From Syntrophaceae bacterium UBA2280 (GTDB taxonomy: Bacteria > Desulfobacterota > Syntrophia > Syntrophales > Smithellaceae), in assembly GCA_002347685.1 (NCBI GenBank), contig DDWS01000014.1:1-64000 (forward strand): a stretch of DNA of 64,000 bases. Direction: 5' to 3'. The position numbers and the translations under genes are program-made. How positions within the stretch are numbered: position 1 is the stretch's first letter; every line of letters starts with the position of its first letter. A model generated the notes under the pieces. It was not told the origin of the DNA. It was given only the letters and a program-made list of their open reading frames with translations, and ran no database searches. Positions 1 to 7,176 of the stretch are shown in pieces.

Positions 1-140
1 CGAGAGGGGGCAAAAGTGGGCAAACGGGGCGGAGCCGGGAATCAAGTTCGGAGCAATTAAGGAAAGCCCCGCATTGAGGACTAAGTTCGTGAATTTTGTG
101 GTAGAAATTTTTCTGGCGGACCGAATTTTATCTTTTCGTG

Positions 141-297
141 ATTTTTCGAAGAACGGGTGACTCCGATTTTCCTTGGCCATAAAGTGTCAAATGACACTTT
201 ATGGCCAAGGAAAACGCTATCCATAACCCAGCACCCAAAGAACCCCCGCCGCCCACCAGAGCGCCCACGGACCAAACACCACAAAATCTTTCGTCCC
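141..297. repeat. Island repeat copy 1 with 23-bp palindrome
   Basis: This copy shares most of its length with 1458-1617. Both begin with atttttcgaagaacgg and end with the conserved block covering accaaacaccacaaaatctt. Inside lies an inverted repeat with left arm 167-189, a 2-nt loop and right arm 192-214, perfectly complementary over 23 bp. The palindrome sits just beyond the stop codon of the minus-strand membrane protease gene, whose last codons form the rest of the repeat. The arms differ from those of copy 2 yet each copy is self-complementary. There is no T-run, so it does not look like a simple intrinsic terminator. Confidence 0.85.
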
Positions 298-915
298 CGC
301 CCAGCCCCCCAGGACGGTTGCCAGCACTGTCCCGTATATCAGGATGTTCATGAATAACACTACAATGAGCGAAAAGCCAAAGCCTACGATGTGAATGTCC
401 GTCCCTTCCCGAATACGCGATTGCGAAATGAAATCTGTAATCGCGGCCATGAGGTGCAGCGACACAGGGGCACCCAGCAGGAAAAAATAAAGGTTGTAGG
501 CTCCGGGACGCAGCAAGGGCAGGATCATCATCCAAAGGATCACCCTGTAGGGGAAGCAGTACGGGGCGAGCGTCCCAATGGTGTCGATGAATCTGTTCGA
601 GGCCCGGGACGGCATCATATAATGAATATAACCGCCTTCATTCGTGGTTATCCGCATTTCGTTGATTTCCCAGCCGGCCAGTGAGTATATAAAGGCGTGC
701 GCTTTTTCGTGAAGGCCGACTCGAAGGAATTTTGTCTTCTCCCAGGTGAAAAACCACATGGCGGCGAAGATCATAACCCCGGACAGAAAAAAGAACAGGT
801 GGCTCGACAGCCCTGAAGAAAAAGAAGCCCCGAACATCACAAACAGCATTACACTGTAACTGATGCTCAGGGCGATGAAGATAACGGCAAGGATTGACCT
901 AACAGCAAAACGCAT
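217..915 (-). CDS. Putative M50-like integral membrane metalloprotease
   Basis: A 232-residue protein that is hydrophobic throughout, with about five or six predicted membrane segments. Near residues 69-73 it carries HEKAH, an HExxH zinc-binding motif at the end of a membrane segment. This is followed by a small-residue stretch (SLAGWEI) and a later D (TDF or GTD) that could be the third ligand. This arrangement resembles M50/M50B site-2-protease-like proteins; the assignment rests on motif and topology only. It is carried on the integrated element, and its 3' end is part of the repeated palindrome unit. A second, broken copy of the same 3' end lies at 1543-1617. Substrate and function are unknown. 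Confidence 0.55.
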   Translation of the reverse strand: MRFAVRSILAVIFIALSISYSVMLFVMFGASFSSGLSSHLFFFLSGVMIFAAMWFFTWEKTKFLRVGLHEKAHAFIYSLAGWEINEMRITTNEGGYIHYMMPSRASNRFIDTIGTLAPYCFPYRVILWMMILPLLRPGAYNLYFFLLGAPVSLHLMAAITDFISQSRIREGTDIHIVGFGFSLIVVLFMNILIYGTVLATVLGGWAGTKDFVVFGPWALWWAAGVLWVLGYG

Positions 916-937
916 TGTCCCTCTGCTCCCCGGCGGT

Positions 938-1507
938 TTAGGCCACCAGCGGCATAACCAGCGCCAGGTGCCGGTCGTTATTGGTCGGTCGGAATACCGT
1001 CGGATGAATTCCGGCGCCCATTTCCATCTTGACCGTTTCAGAACGGATGGACAGAAGGGCGTCGATCAGATAACCCGGGTTGAAACCGATCCTGACCGGC
1101 TCGCCGGAATAATCCACATCCAGAAAGTCCGATGCTTCGCCGAAATTTTCGCTTTTGGCCGACAGGGTCATTTTTCCTTCCGACAATTCCATTGCGATGG
1201 AAGGGGACTCCCCGTCTGAAACGACTTTGACCCGGCGAACCGCCTGCAGAAACAGCATACGGTCCAGCAGCAGGGCAATCGCGGAGGATTTCGGGATCAC
1301 GCGCTGATAATCCGGATACTTCTCGTCGATGGTGGCGATCCGGAGAAATTCGGTGCCGGCTTTGACAACGATATCGTTTTTATACAGGCTCACCTGAACC
1401 TTGCCAACGAACGATGAGGCCATCTTCCTGATTTGGCTGATTCCGGATTCCGGGATGATTTTTCGAAGAACGGTTGATTCCAATTCTCCTGGCCCATAAA
1501 ATATCAT
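938..1507 (-). pseudogene. dnaN: 5'-truncated DNA polymerase III beta clamp (dnaN) fragment
   Basis: The readable product (189 residues) matches the C-terminal half of the sliding clamp. Landmarks in order are YPDYQRVIP (second-domain signature), FLDVDYSG, EPVRIGFNPGYLIDAL, and the C-terminal end VMPLVA, the counterpart of the VMPMRL tail. A full clamp is about 365-375 residues, so domain I and the first part of domain II are missing. The open frame starts inside the island palindrome (loop of 1482-1533) with no clear ribosome binding site, so the first dozen or so residues come from repeat DNA. An internal ATG at 1423 follows an AGGAAG-like site. It cannot form a normal clamp ring alone; a decayed remnant is the simplest reading, though a shortened expressed product is possible. 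Confidence 0.75.
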
Positions 1508-1617
1508 TTGATATTTTATGGGCCAGGAGAATTCTCAGCGAATCAAACCAGCACCCAAAGAAGCTCCAGAGCCCACCCTAGCGCCCACGGACCAAACACC
1601 ACAAAATCTTTCGTCCC
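1458..1617. repeat. Island repeat copy 2 with 25-bp palindrome
   Basis: Second copy of the unit at 141-297, inserted between the clamp fragment and the KGG protein gene. The inverted repeat has arms 1482-1506 and 1509-1533 with a 2-nt loop, perfectly complementary over 25 bp. The arm sequence (ctcctggcccataaaatatca) differs at many sites from copy 1 (ccttggccataaagtgtca), but each change is matched on the opposite arm. The flank at 1543-1617 is a leftover 3' end of an M50-like membrane protein gene. Confidence 0.85.
1543..1617 (-). pseudogene. Remnant 3' end of an M50-like membrane protein gene
   Basis: Read on the minus strand this gives 24 codons plus a TGA stop: GTKDFVVFGPWAL followed by GWALELLWVLV. 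It parallels the last residues of the protein encoded at 217-915 (GTKDFVVFGPWAL followed by WWAAGVLWVLGYG). No upstream part of the gene is present; the KGG protein gene ends 13 bp away. It marks a paralogue of which only the 3' end plus the palindrome moved or survived. Confidence 0.75.
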
Positions 1618-1629
1618 TTCCGGGCATGG

Positions 1630-2262
1630 TTAGGACGTGTAGAACTGCGTCAGAATCCAGAGCCCTGTTTTCTCGTCGCGGCGGACCATCCGGACATTGG
1701 CTCTCTTTTCAGTCCCATTCGGGTATTGCGCCATTGCGGGGAAGGTCTTGCCAGCAAATTTCTTCATGTTGGCGCCCACCTCATCGGGAATGATGCACGG
1801 ACGGCGGACGTTCACGCCGATCAGCGCGGGCAGGCGCTTGGTGTAGTGATATTTTTTCTTACGCCCTGCCCTCTTCCCTGTCCCGTCTGGACCCCCAACG
1901 GCATTCAGCCTGGAGGAGATGGCCTTGCGTTTACTTTTCACCAGGCCGCCTTTTCTGCCGAGTGCCTTGGCCTGAGCTGTCAGCTCTGCCGGGGTATAGC
2001 GCTTCCCTTTCTGCGATTTACGCGCAATGATTCTCTCCGGGTCGAACATGCCCGGATATTTCTTCCCCTTTTTCTTTCCAATGGCCTTCAGGATGTTGGC
2101 CTTCGCCGAAGCCAGCTTCTTCTCGCTGCGGATCGTGCCTCCCTTCCTGCCCATTGCGCGGGCCGCTGCCCGAACGTCTTCTTCTTCTACTTCTACGAGG
2201 TTCTTCTTTTCCTTAACCAAAGCAAATCCTTTTGCCCAACAAACTTTATTGTAATCATCCAT
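1630..2262 (-). CDS. Basic KGG-repeat protein of unknown function
   Basis: A 210-residue, very Lys/Arg-rich protein with repeated short units: AMGRKGGTIRSEKK near residue 36, ALGRKGGLVKSKRK near residue 97, and related GKKKGKKYPG and GKRAGRKKKYHY stretches. GRKGG-type repeats occur in small stress and nucleic-acid-associated proteins, so nucleic acid binding is a reasonable guess but not shown. The C-terminal third (RANVRMVRRDEKTGLWILTQFY) is less basic and may be a folded part. It lies on the integrated element, transcribed away from the integrase, with its 3' end against repeat copy 2. I do not recognise a named family. Confidence 0.6.
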   Translation of the reverse strand: MDDYNKVCWAKGFALVKEKKNLVEVEEEDVRAAARAMGRKGGTIRSEKKLASAKANILKAIGKKKGKKYPGMFDPERIIARKSQKGKRYTPAELTAQAKALGRKGGLVKSKRKAISSRLNAVGGPDGTGKRAGRKKKYHYTKRLPALIGVNVRRPCIIPDEVGANMKKFAGKTFPAMAQYPNGTEKRANVRMVRRDEKTGLWILTQFYTS

Positions 2263-2403
2263 ATCGGTTAGATTTTGTCAAGTTTCATATCATAACGGTA
2301 TTGTCATGCTCTCTCGACTGGAAGGGTAATATAATACCAAGTAGCGGAATTAGGGGGATACTCAAATCCCCTCGAAGATACTAAGCAAACAACAGGAAAT
2401 GGT

Positions 2404-2625
2404 ATGCTAGCAAGATGGATCAAACTGAAAGAAGCAACGCGATATTCCGCAATCGGGAAAGACCGGCTTATCCGCCTAGCTGAGTGCGGCATAATAAAGG
2501 GCTCTCAAGATCCCGACTCCAAACGCGGGGATTGGATTTTTGACCGCCTTTCCATCGACTCTTACAGGGAATCACAAATGAACTTTTCAGCCAGAGAAAG
2601 AGCTCTTGAAATTTTGGGGCGGTGA
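2404..2625 (+). CDS. Excisionase-like helix-turn-helix protein
   Basis: A 73-residue protein (LARWIKLKEATRYSAIGKDR, then LIRLAECGIIKGSQ and DWIFDRLSIDSYRES). This follows the plan of a MerR/excisionase-type winged helix: a helix-turn-helix, a wing ending in a basic/aromatic residue, then a helix beginning DRLSIDSY. It sits directly upstream of the integrase and ends just before the integrase start, as expected for a recombination directionality factor or an integration-module regulator. An AGGA sequence precedes the ATG. Family assignment is by pattern, not by alignment. Confidence 0.65.
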   Translation: MLARWIKLKEATRYSAIGKDRLIRLAECGIIKGSQDPDSKRGDWIFDRLSIDSYRESQMNFSARERALEILGR

Positions 2626-2629
2626 GCAT

Positions 2630-3607
2630 ATGCTAAAAAACATGAGAATGTACAAACGGAATGGATGCTACTACGTCGAAATCCAAAGGGGCAAAAGCAG
2701 ATCCCTCAAGACCGGAAACGAGCGTGAAGCGACCGCGATCTTCAATGAAATGAAAAAGGAGCAGCTTCGGGGCCGGTTGTTCCAACTCGATAAAGTCAAG
2801 CGCCTGCCGCTGTCAGAATTCGCCAGGGAATATCTGAAATTCAGAGAAGGCAATGTTTCGGCAATGACACTCCGCAAGGACGCATTGAGCCTCAAGCTGC
2901 TTCAAGAAGCCATATCCCCGACGACCTTGATACAAGCCCTCAATCAGGCAAAGATCGAGGATTTCAAGCGCATCAGCAAGGCCCGCGGAGCCTCGCCAAT
3001 TACCGTCAATGGTTACTTGAGGCATATCAAATCGGCCCTTACCTATGCCATAGAGGAAGGTTTGATTGCCAAGAAACCCAAAGTAAAGATGTTCCCCGAG
3101 GCAAAAGATTTGCCGCGCGTCCTCACACCAGGCCAGATAAACGCCGTATTCTCAAAGATGGCGCCGGACGACCACCGCTATTATACGTTCGGACTTTGGA
3201 CAGGTTGCCGCCGGAATGAAGGATTGTTTTTGACCTGGCCGGATGTTGACTTTGAGAACGCGCGGGCGAAGGTCCGGGGTAAGGGCGGCAGGGAAAGAAT
3301 CGTCCCGCTTGTGGCGCCGGTGATCGCCGTGCTTGAGCCGATCAGGAAAGACCTCGGTAGGGTCTTTGCGCCGCATCACCCCGATACCATGTCAAAGAGG
3401 TTTCACGCTTACGCGGCCGCTTGCGGGATCAAGGCACGGTTGCATGATCTCCGGCATAGCGCCGCCACCTACATGCTGCAATCCGGAATTGACTTAAGAG
3501 TTGTGCAGGCAATTTTAGGTCATGCTCAAATCAGCACGACGATGATTTACACCCATGTCCTGGACGATCTGAAACAGCGCGAAATGCAGAAAATGAAAAT
3601 TGAGTAG
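2630..3607 (+). CDS. Tyrosine recombinase / site-specific integrase
   Basis: A 325-residue phage-type integrase. The N-terminal SAM-like core-binding domain (about residues 55-150: LPLSEFAREYLKF through VNGYLRHIKSALTYAIEEG) is followed by the catalytic domain with all expected residues. These are Arg in WTGCRRNEG, Lys in VRGKGGRERIV, HxxR in LHDLRHSAATYM, His in ILGHAQISTT and the nucleophile Tyr in MIYTHV. The ATG at 2630 is preferred over an upstream in-frame TTG because GGGGCGGTGAG lies in front of it. It lies 72 bp from a tRNA-Lys 3' fragment, which is the usual geometry for an integrase at the end of its element. It likely catalyses integration into tRNA-Lys. Confidence 0.93.
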   Translation: MLKNMRMYKRNGCYYVEIQRGKSRSLKTGNEREATAIFNEMKKEQLRGRLFQLDKVKRLPLSEFAREYLKFREGNVSAMTLRKDALSLKLLQEAISPTTLIQALNQAKIEDFKRISKARGASPITVNGYLRHIKSALTYAIEEGLIAKKPKVKMFPEAKDLPRVLTPGQINAVFSKMAPDDHRYYTFGLWTGCRRNEGLFLTWPDVDFENARAKVRGKGGRERIVPLVAPVIAVLEPIRKDLGRVFAPHHPDTMSKRFHAYAAACGIKARLHDLRHSAATYMLQSGIDLRVVQAILGHAQISTTMIYTHVLDDLKQREMQKMKIE

Positions 3608-3678
3608 ATGCATGCTTTGCAAACAAACTGCATACAAGGATGGCTTAACTATTTGATTTCAATCATGCGGCAATAGTA

Positions 3679-3723
3679 CTTTTAATCCGTTGGCCGCGGG
3701 TTCAATCCCCGCACGGCCCACCA
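3679..3723 (+). other. Attachment site: 3' fragment of tRNA-Lys(UUU)
   Basis: The segment reads as anticodon loop cttttaa, then tccgt, variable loop, T-arm gcggg-ttcaatc-cccgc, acceptor strand acggccc, discriminator a and cca. This is the 3' part of a tRNA-Lys with a UUU anticodon. No D-arm or 5' acceptor strand is present upstream, so it is not a functional tRNA. With the integrase ending 72 bp before it, this is the right-hand att site. The intact tRNA-Lys gene should stand at the other end of the element, left of the window. Confidence 0.85.
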
Positions 3724-3732
3724 AGAAAAATC

Positions 3733-3770
3733 AAGGGTTTTAAACAATTTTTGTTTAAGACCCTTTTTTT
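3733..3770 (+). terminator. Intrinsic terminator behind the tRNA-Lys fragment
   Basis: Stem aagggttttaaac (3733-3745) pairs with gtttaagaccctt (3753-3765) across a 7-nt loop, allowing one G-U pair, and runs into seven Ts. It was probably the original terminator of the tRNA-Lys transcript, now left behind the att fragment. Confidence 0.8.
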
Positions 3771-3791
3771 CGTTTCTCCCCGATGATTTCC

Positions 3792-3820
3792 TTGACTCTC
3801 CATCAAAGCCATTTTATACT
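3792..3820 (+). promoter_or_regulatory. Sigma-70-type promoter for serA
   Basis: TTGACT (3792-3797) and TATACT (3815-3820) are separated by exactly 17 bp, in the serA orientation. This leaves an untranslated leader of about 125 nt before the start codon. Confidence 0.6.
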
Positions 3821-3953
3821 CCAGTCCGCAAAATGAAAAGTCGCATAAATAATCAGGACAATTTGTTTTGTCGAGCGGAGAAAACCAAGGGACGCACAAA
3901 GATAGAAGCGACCCTCTAATATAAAGACATGGAAAGGAGTAGAAGATATTTTT

Positions 3954-5114
3954 ATGTATCGGATCGAATTGTTAAACAAAATTTCGGAAAAAGGCCTGAA
4001 CCTTTTTACAAAGGATTATGAGTACCGCGAGGGCATGGACGATGCGGACGGCATTCTGGTTCGAAGCAAAGAAATGAAAGACATGACCCTGCCGGAAAGC
4101 GTGAAAGCCATTGCCCGCGCCGGCGCCGGCGTCAACAATATTCCCATCGACAAGTGCTCTGAAAAAGGAATCGTTGTCTTCAACACACCGGGGGCCAACG
4201 CCAACGGCGTTAAAGAACTGGTGATCATGTCCATGATCTTAGCGGCGCGGAACATCCCCAACGGCATCGCCTGGGCTAAAGGACTCATCGGTGAAGGCGA
4301 CAAGGTTCCGGACTTGATTGAAAAGGGAAAATCAAAATTCAGCGGCACGGAAATCCAGGGAAAGAAACTTGGCGTCGTGGGTCTGGGCGCCATCGGCACG
4401 ATGGTTGCCAATGCAGCAGACGCCCTCGGTATGGAAGTCTGGGGATACGATCCGTTTTTGTCTATCGAGGCGGCCTGGAGGCTGTCACGCAATACGAAGA
4501 AGGCGCCAAGCCTGGACAAACTGCTTGCCGAATGTGATTTCATCTCGCTGCACGTCCCCCAGAATAAAGATACCAAAGGCTTCATCAATTCCGATAAATT
4601 CGCGATCATGAAAAAAGGCGTTGTGGTCTTGAACTTCGCGCGAGGCGGGCTGGTGGACACGACCGCTCTGAAAAAAGCGGTAGCCGATGGAATCGTCGGC
4701 AGCTACGTTACCGATTTTCCCGACGAAGAAGTCATCAAAATCGACAAGGTCATCCCCATACCGCATCTGGGCGCCTCGACCGAAGAATCGGAAGAAAACT
4801 GCGCTGTTATGGCCGCTTTGCAATTGATGGATTTTCTAGAACACGGCAACATCAAGAACTCGGTCAACTTTCCTGAGTGCACCCTCGACCGCTCGGGAAA
4901 GAAGAGAATTACCATCTCCAATACAAACACGCCGGGCATGATCGAAAAGATCACCAAGCTGATGGCCGACAATCAACTCAACATTGCCGACATGATCAAT
5001 AAAAGCCGGGGCAATCTGGCCTACAACATCATTGATTTGGAAGGAGAGGTTAACGGAGACCTCGTTAAGAAAATTTCGGCCACCGAAGGCGTCATCGGCG
5101 CAAGAGTGCTGTAA
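3954..5114 (+). CDS. serA: D-3-phosphoglycerate dehydrogenase
   Basis: A 386-residue NAD-dependent 2-hydroxyacid dehydrogenase that oxidises 3-phosphoglycerate in the first step of serine synthesis. The nucleotide-binding fold begins at GVVGLGAIGTMVANAADALG, about residue 140. The signature LNFARGGLVD supplies the catalytic Arg and PHLGAST the catalytic His. A C-terminal ACT domain (about residues 315-386, ISNTNTPGMIEKITKLMAD) would bind serine as feedback inhibitor. The length fits the short SerA class without the intervening domain. GGAAAGGAG lies upstream of the ATG. It is the first intact chromosomal gene outside the integrated element and stands alone, with no serC next to it. Confidence 0.9.
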   Translation: MYRIELLNKISEKGLNLFTKDYEYREGMDDADGILVRSKEMKDMTLPESVKAIARAGAGVNNIPIDKCSEKGIVVFNTPGANANGVKELVIMSMILAARNIPNGIAWAKGLIGEGDKVPDLIEKGKSKFSGTEIQGKKLGVVGLGAIGTMVANAADALGMEVWGYDPFLSIEAAWRLSRNTKKAPSLDKLLAECDFISLHVPQNKDTKGFINSDKFAIMKKGVVVLNFARGGLVDTTALKKAVADGIVGSYVTDFPDEEVIKIDKVIPIPHLGASTEESEENCAVMAALQLMDFLEHGNIKNSVNFPECTLDRSGKKRITISNTNTPGMIEKITKLMADNQLNIADMINKSRGNLAYNIIDLEGEVNGDLVKKISATEGVIGARVL

Positions 5115-5140
5115 GTCTAACTGACACAAATCAAATTATT

Positions 5141-5178
5141 AAAAAGGGGCTGCAAAATCATCTGCATCCCCCTTTTTT
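5141..5178 (+). terminator. Intrinsic terminator of serA
   Basis: GGGGCTGCA pairs with TGCATCCCC with one mismatch, flanked by an A-run and followed by TTTTTTT. Confidence 0.75.
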
Positions 5179-5179
5179 T

Positions 5180-5469
5180 GTTTACCATTGCAAAAGTATT
5201 ATTTTCTACCAGGCAAAGGCCTCGTCCGTGATTTCAAGGGCCAGGGCGGTGGATCAGTCCTCTTTGGGCAGGCGGTCGATTTCGGTGTGGGGGTCAATAT
5301 CTCAATGGACAGCATAGTAAGCAGCATCATTGTGTACATTCAGAATCGGTGTAAGGTTGATAAATTCCCGACATTCTTAAGACCAATAAACCAAACCATC
5401 CAGACCATCACAGGCCATACCCTAAAGGCGTGCGTGACCCCTGTGATACCCTCCTGTTTGCTGCCTACA
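5180..5469. other. Intergenic stretch without a recognised gene
   Basis: About 290 bp between the serA terminator and the first promoter copy. An open frame here has no ribosome binding site and no recognisable product. I see no RNA gene or repeat. Confidence 0.5.
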
Positions 5470-5513
5470 GTGCCCGGAATCTTCTTGACATAACATTCTA
5501 CGCCGATTATAAC
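5470..5513 (+). promoter_or_regulatory. Promoter copy A upstream of recT/bet (direct repeat)
   Basis: GTGCCCGGAATCTTCTTGACA is identical to the 21 bases at 6561-6581. It contains -35 TTGACA (5485-5490), a 17-bp spacer ending in the shared CGCCGAT, and -10 TATAAC (5508-5513). It should drive the recombinase gene 67 bp downstream. Confidence 0.75.
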
Positions 5514-5579
5514 CATGTTCACTAAAGCGAATTTCTTACCAATTCATAAGTATCAATTATCAATTCAGGAGAAGGACTG

Positions 5580-6329
5580 ATGGAACCCCCCGTGGTGAAG
5601 CAGCAGCCGGAATTGTCCATGGACATGATCAAGAAATATGTATGTCCGAAGGCTACCGATCAAGAAGCATTCACGTTTTTGCAATTATGCAAGGCGCAGA
5701 ACCTGAACCCGTTTCTCAAGGAAGCATATCTCGTCAAATACGGGGAAGAGCCAGCTTCGATCGTTACAGGCAAGGATACTTTTACGAAACGTGCCGACAG
5801 GCTTCCGCAATACGATGGATTTAAGGCGGGAATAATCGTCTTAGACAACAGCAATCAAGTAACGTACCGCGAAGGTTCGTTCATGGTTGCCGGTGAAAAA
5901 TTACTCGGTGGATGGGCCGAGGTATTCAGAAAGGACAGAAGCCAATCATTCAGAAACGAGGTTTCTTTGACTGAATACGAACGAAGAAAAAATGACACAA
6001 CGCTAATGCCCGACTGGAAGACAATGCCCGCAACGATGATCCGAAAGGTGGCACTCGTTCAATCGTTGCGTGAAGCATTCCCCGATGAGTTTGGCGGGAT
6101 GTATTCGCCCGAAGAAATGCCAGTTGATTCATCTGCATTACCTGTCTATGAGGCGGTCCGCACATCCATTGCTGCCAACCCAAAAGAAAATAGCGACACA
6201 AAATCGCCCATCCGGGAACCGCAGCGCAAAAACGACGATAAGCTACAGATCAAAAACCATAGCGCAAAGGCGGAATATCTTGCACTAAAAGTCATGACGT
6301 CGTTCATTAAGGACAAAACAGCACCTTGA
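5580..6329 (+). CDS. bet: RecT/Bet-family single-strand annealing recombinase
   Basis: A 249-residue phage-type recombination protein that anneals complementary single-stranded DNA. Family landmarks are FLQLCKAQNLNPFLKEAYLVKYG (residues 33-55, quoted in part), SIVTGKDTFTKRADR, YREGSFMVAGEKLLGGWAEV, PATMIRKVALVQSLREAFP and GGMYSPEEM. The C-terminal 70 residues are polar and poorly conserved. CAGGAGAAGG precedes the ATG. Partners normally found in phages (exonuclease, SSB, clamp-binding protein) are absent. It stands alone between serA and a thioesterase, framed by two copies of one promoter sequence, which suggests a phage gene that entered as a self-transcribed unit. Confidence 0.88.
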   Translation: MEPPVVKQQPELSMDMIKKYVCPKATDQEAFTFLQLCKAQNLNPFLKEAYLVKYGEEPASIVTGKDTFTKRADRLPQYDGFKAGIIVLDNSNQVTYREGSFMVAGEKLLGGWAEVFRKDRSQSFRNEVSLTEYERRKNDTTLMPDWKTMPATMIRKVALVQSLREAFPDEFGGMYSPEEMPVDSSALPVYEAVRTSIAANPKENSDTKSPIREPQRKNDDKLQIKNHSAKAEYLALKVMTSFIKDKTAP

Positions 6330-6560
6330 TTTATGCACAATAAAACCAGAAGACCCGGAAAAGAAAAAGGCACGACGGTACCATTTTCTGCATGAACGTA
6401 TCGAATTAAGACAATAAAATCCCCGGGAAAAACCGGGCGCGACTGATTCAAAGAAATATGAAGAAAAGGCTTTACGAATGTTCAAAGCCAGCAGGCAGAT
6501 GGTAAATCTGTCGCTATCTTCCATCCCCGGGCCGATCATCTCCAGCATACCCTATATCCC
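6330..6560. other. Region between recT/bet and promoter copy B
   Basis: About 230 bp with no plausible gene. A short GC inverted repeat (ccccggg/cccggg near 6421-6440) lacks a T-run. Nothing else is recognised. Confidence 0.4.
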
Positions 6561-6604
6561 GTGCCCGGAATCTTCTTGACACACAAATTTCCGCCGATTA
6601 TAGT
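6561..6604 (+). promoter_or_regulatory. Promoter copy B upstream of the thioesterase (direct repeat)
   Basis: Second copy of the element at 5470-5513. It has TTGACA (6576-6581), a 17-bp spacer ending in CGCCGAT, and TATAGT (6599-6604). The first 21 bases are identical to copy A, while the spacer middle has diverged. It should drive the thioesterase gene at 6691. Confidence 0.75.
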
Positions 6605-6690
6605 CAGCCTCAATATCAGGAAGCTCTTATCAAAACCATCGCAAGTTTTCAAGTTGACCGGATATCCCGGCTTTTCACAGGAGGTATTTT

Positions 6691-7116
6691 ATGGATGAAA
6701 TCATTGGCAAAGCAATCCGTCAGCAATTTGAAATGGAACCTTTCGGCAATAAGTTCGGGCTGAAATTGATGGATATTCAGGAAGGTTACGCCAAAGTTGA
6801 AATGCGCTTCACCGATGATATGGCAAACATGCTCGGCATGGCGCACGGCGGCGCGATATTTTCACTGATGGATGCGGCGTTTGAAGTCGCGTCCAACTCG
6901 CACGGCACGATGGCCGTCGCCCTTAACATGAACATCAATTACCTGGCCTCACCCGCCAGAGGCGCGCTGATTACCGCCGAAGCAAGCGAGATCAACAAGA
7001 CCAAAAGAACAGCAACCTACGATATCCGCGCAAATGACGATTCAGGCAAGCTGCTGGCAACCTGTCAGGCGCTGGTTTACCGTCTGGACAAGCCCCTGTC
7101 CTTCCTTCCCGTTTAG
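6691..7116 (+). CDS. PaaI-type hotdog-fold acyl-CoA thioesterase
   Basis: A 141-residue single hotdog domain. The long helix region AHGGAIFSLMDAAFEVASNS (from residue 51) holds the HGG motif and an acidic residue typical of the PaaI/YbaW-like group that hydrolyse (hydroxy)phenylacetyl- and related acyl-CoAs. ALNMNINYLASPARG is the following conserved strand pair. An AGGAGG site lies 7 bases before the ATG. Precise substrate is unknown; in an acyl-CoA-degrading anaerobe it may recycle CoA from dead-end acyl or aryl thioesters. A lipoprotein gene follows at once. Confidence 0.85.
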   Translation: MDEIIGKAIRQQFEMEPFGNKFGLKLMDIQEGYAKVEMRFTDDMANMLGMAHGGAIFSLMDAAFEVASNSHGTMAVALNMNINYLASPARGALITAEASEINKTKRTATYDIRANDDSGKLLATCQALVYRLDKPLSFLPV

Positions 7117-7176
7117 TTGATTGCATTTGACGCCTTTATTGATTACTATACTGCAAATGCACGGAGGACTCCCTTT

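Noticed and set aside
128..535. A 135-codon open frame on the minus strand overlapping the membrane protease
   Set aside because: It is a shadow of the protease gene in another frame and runs through the palindrome; no ribosome binding site and no recognisable product.
141..1617. Palindromic repeats as a CRISPR array or integron attC sites
   Set aside because: There are only two copies, spaced by genes, with no regular spacers. The flanks lack the RYYYAAC/GTTRRRY pair in the right arrangement, and no integron integrase is present.
3661..3723. A complete tRNA-Lys gene
   Set aside because: Only the anticodon loop onward is present; the D-arm and 5' acceptor strand are missing, so it is an att fragment.
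5188..5493. A 101-codon open frame after serA
   Set aside because: It starts inside the terminator flank, has no ribosome binding site, runs into promoter copy A and gives no protein-like pattern.
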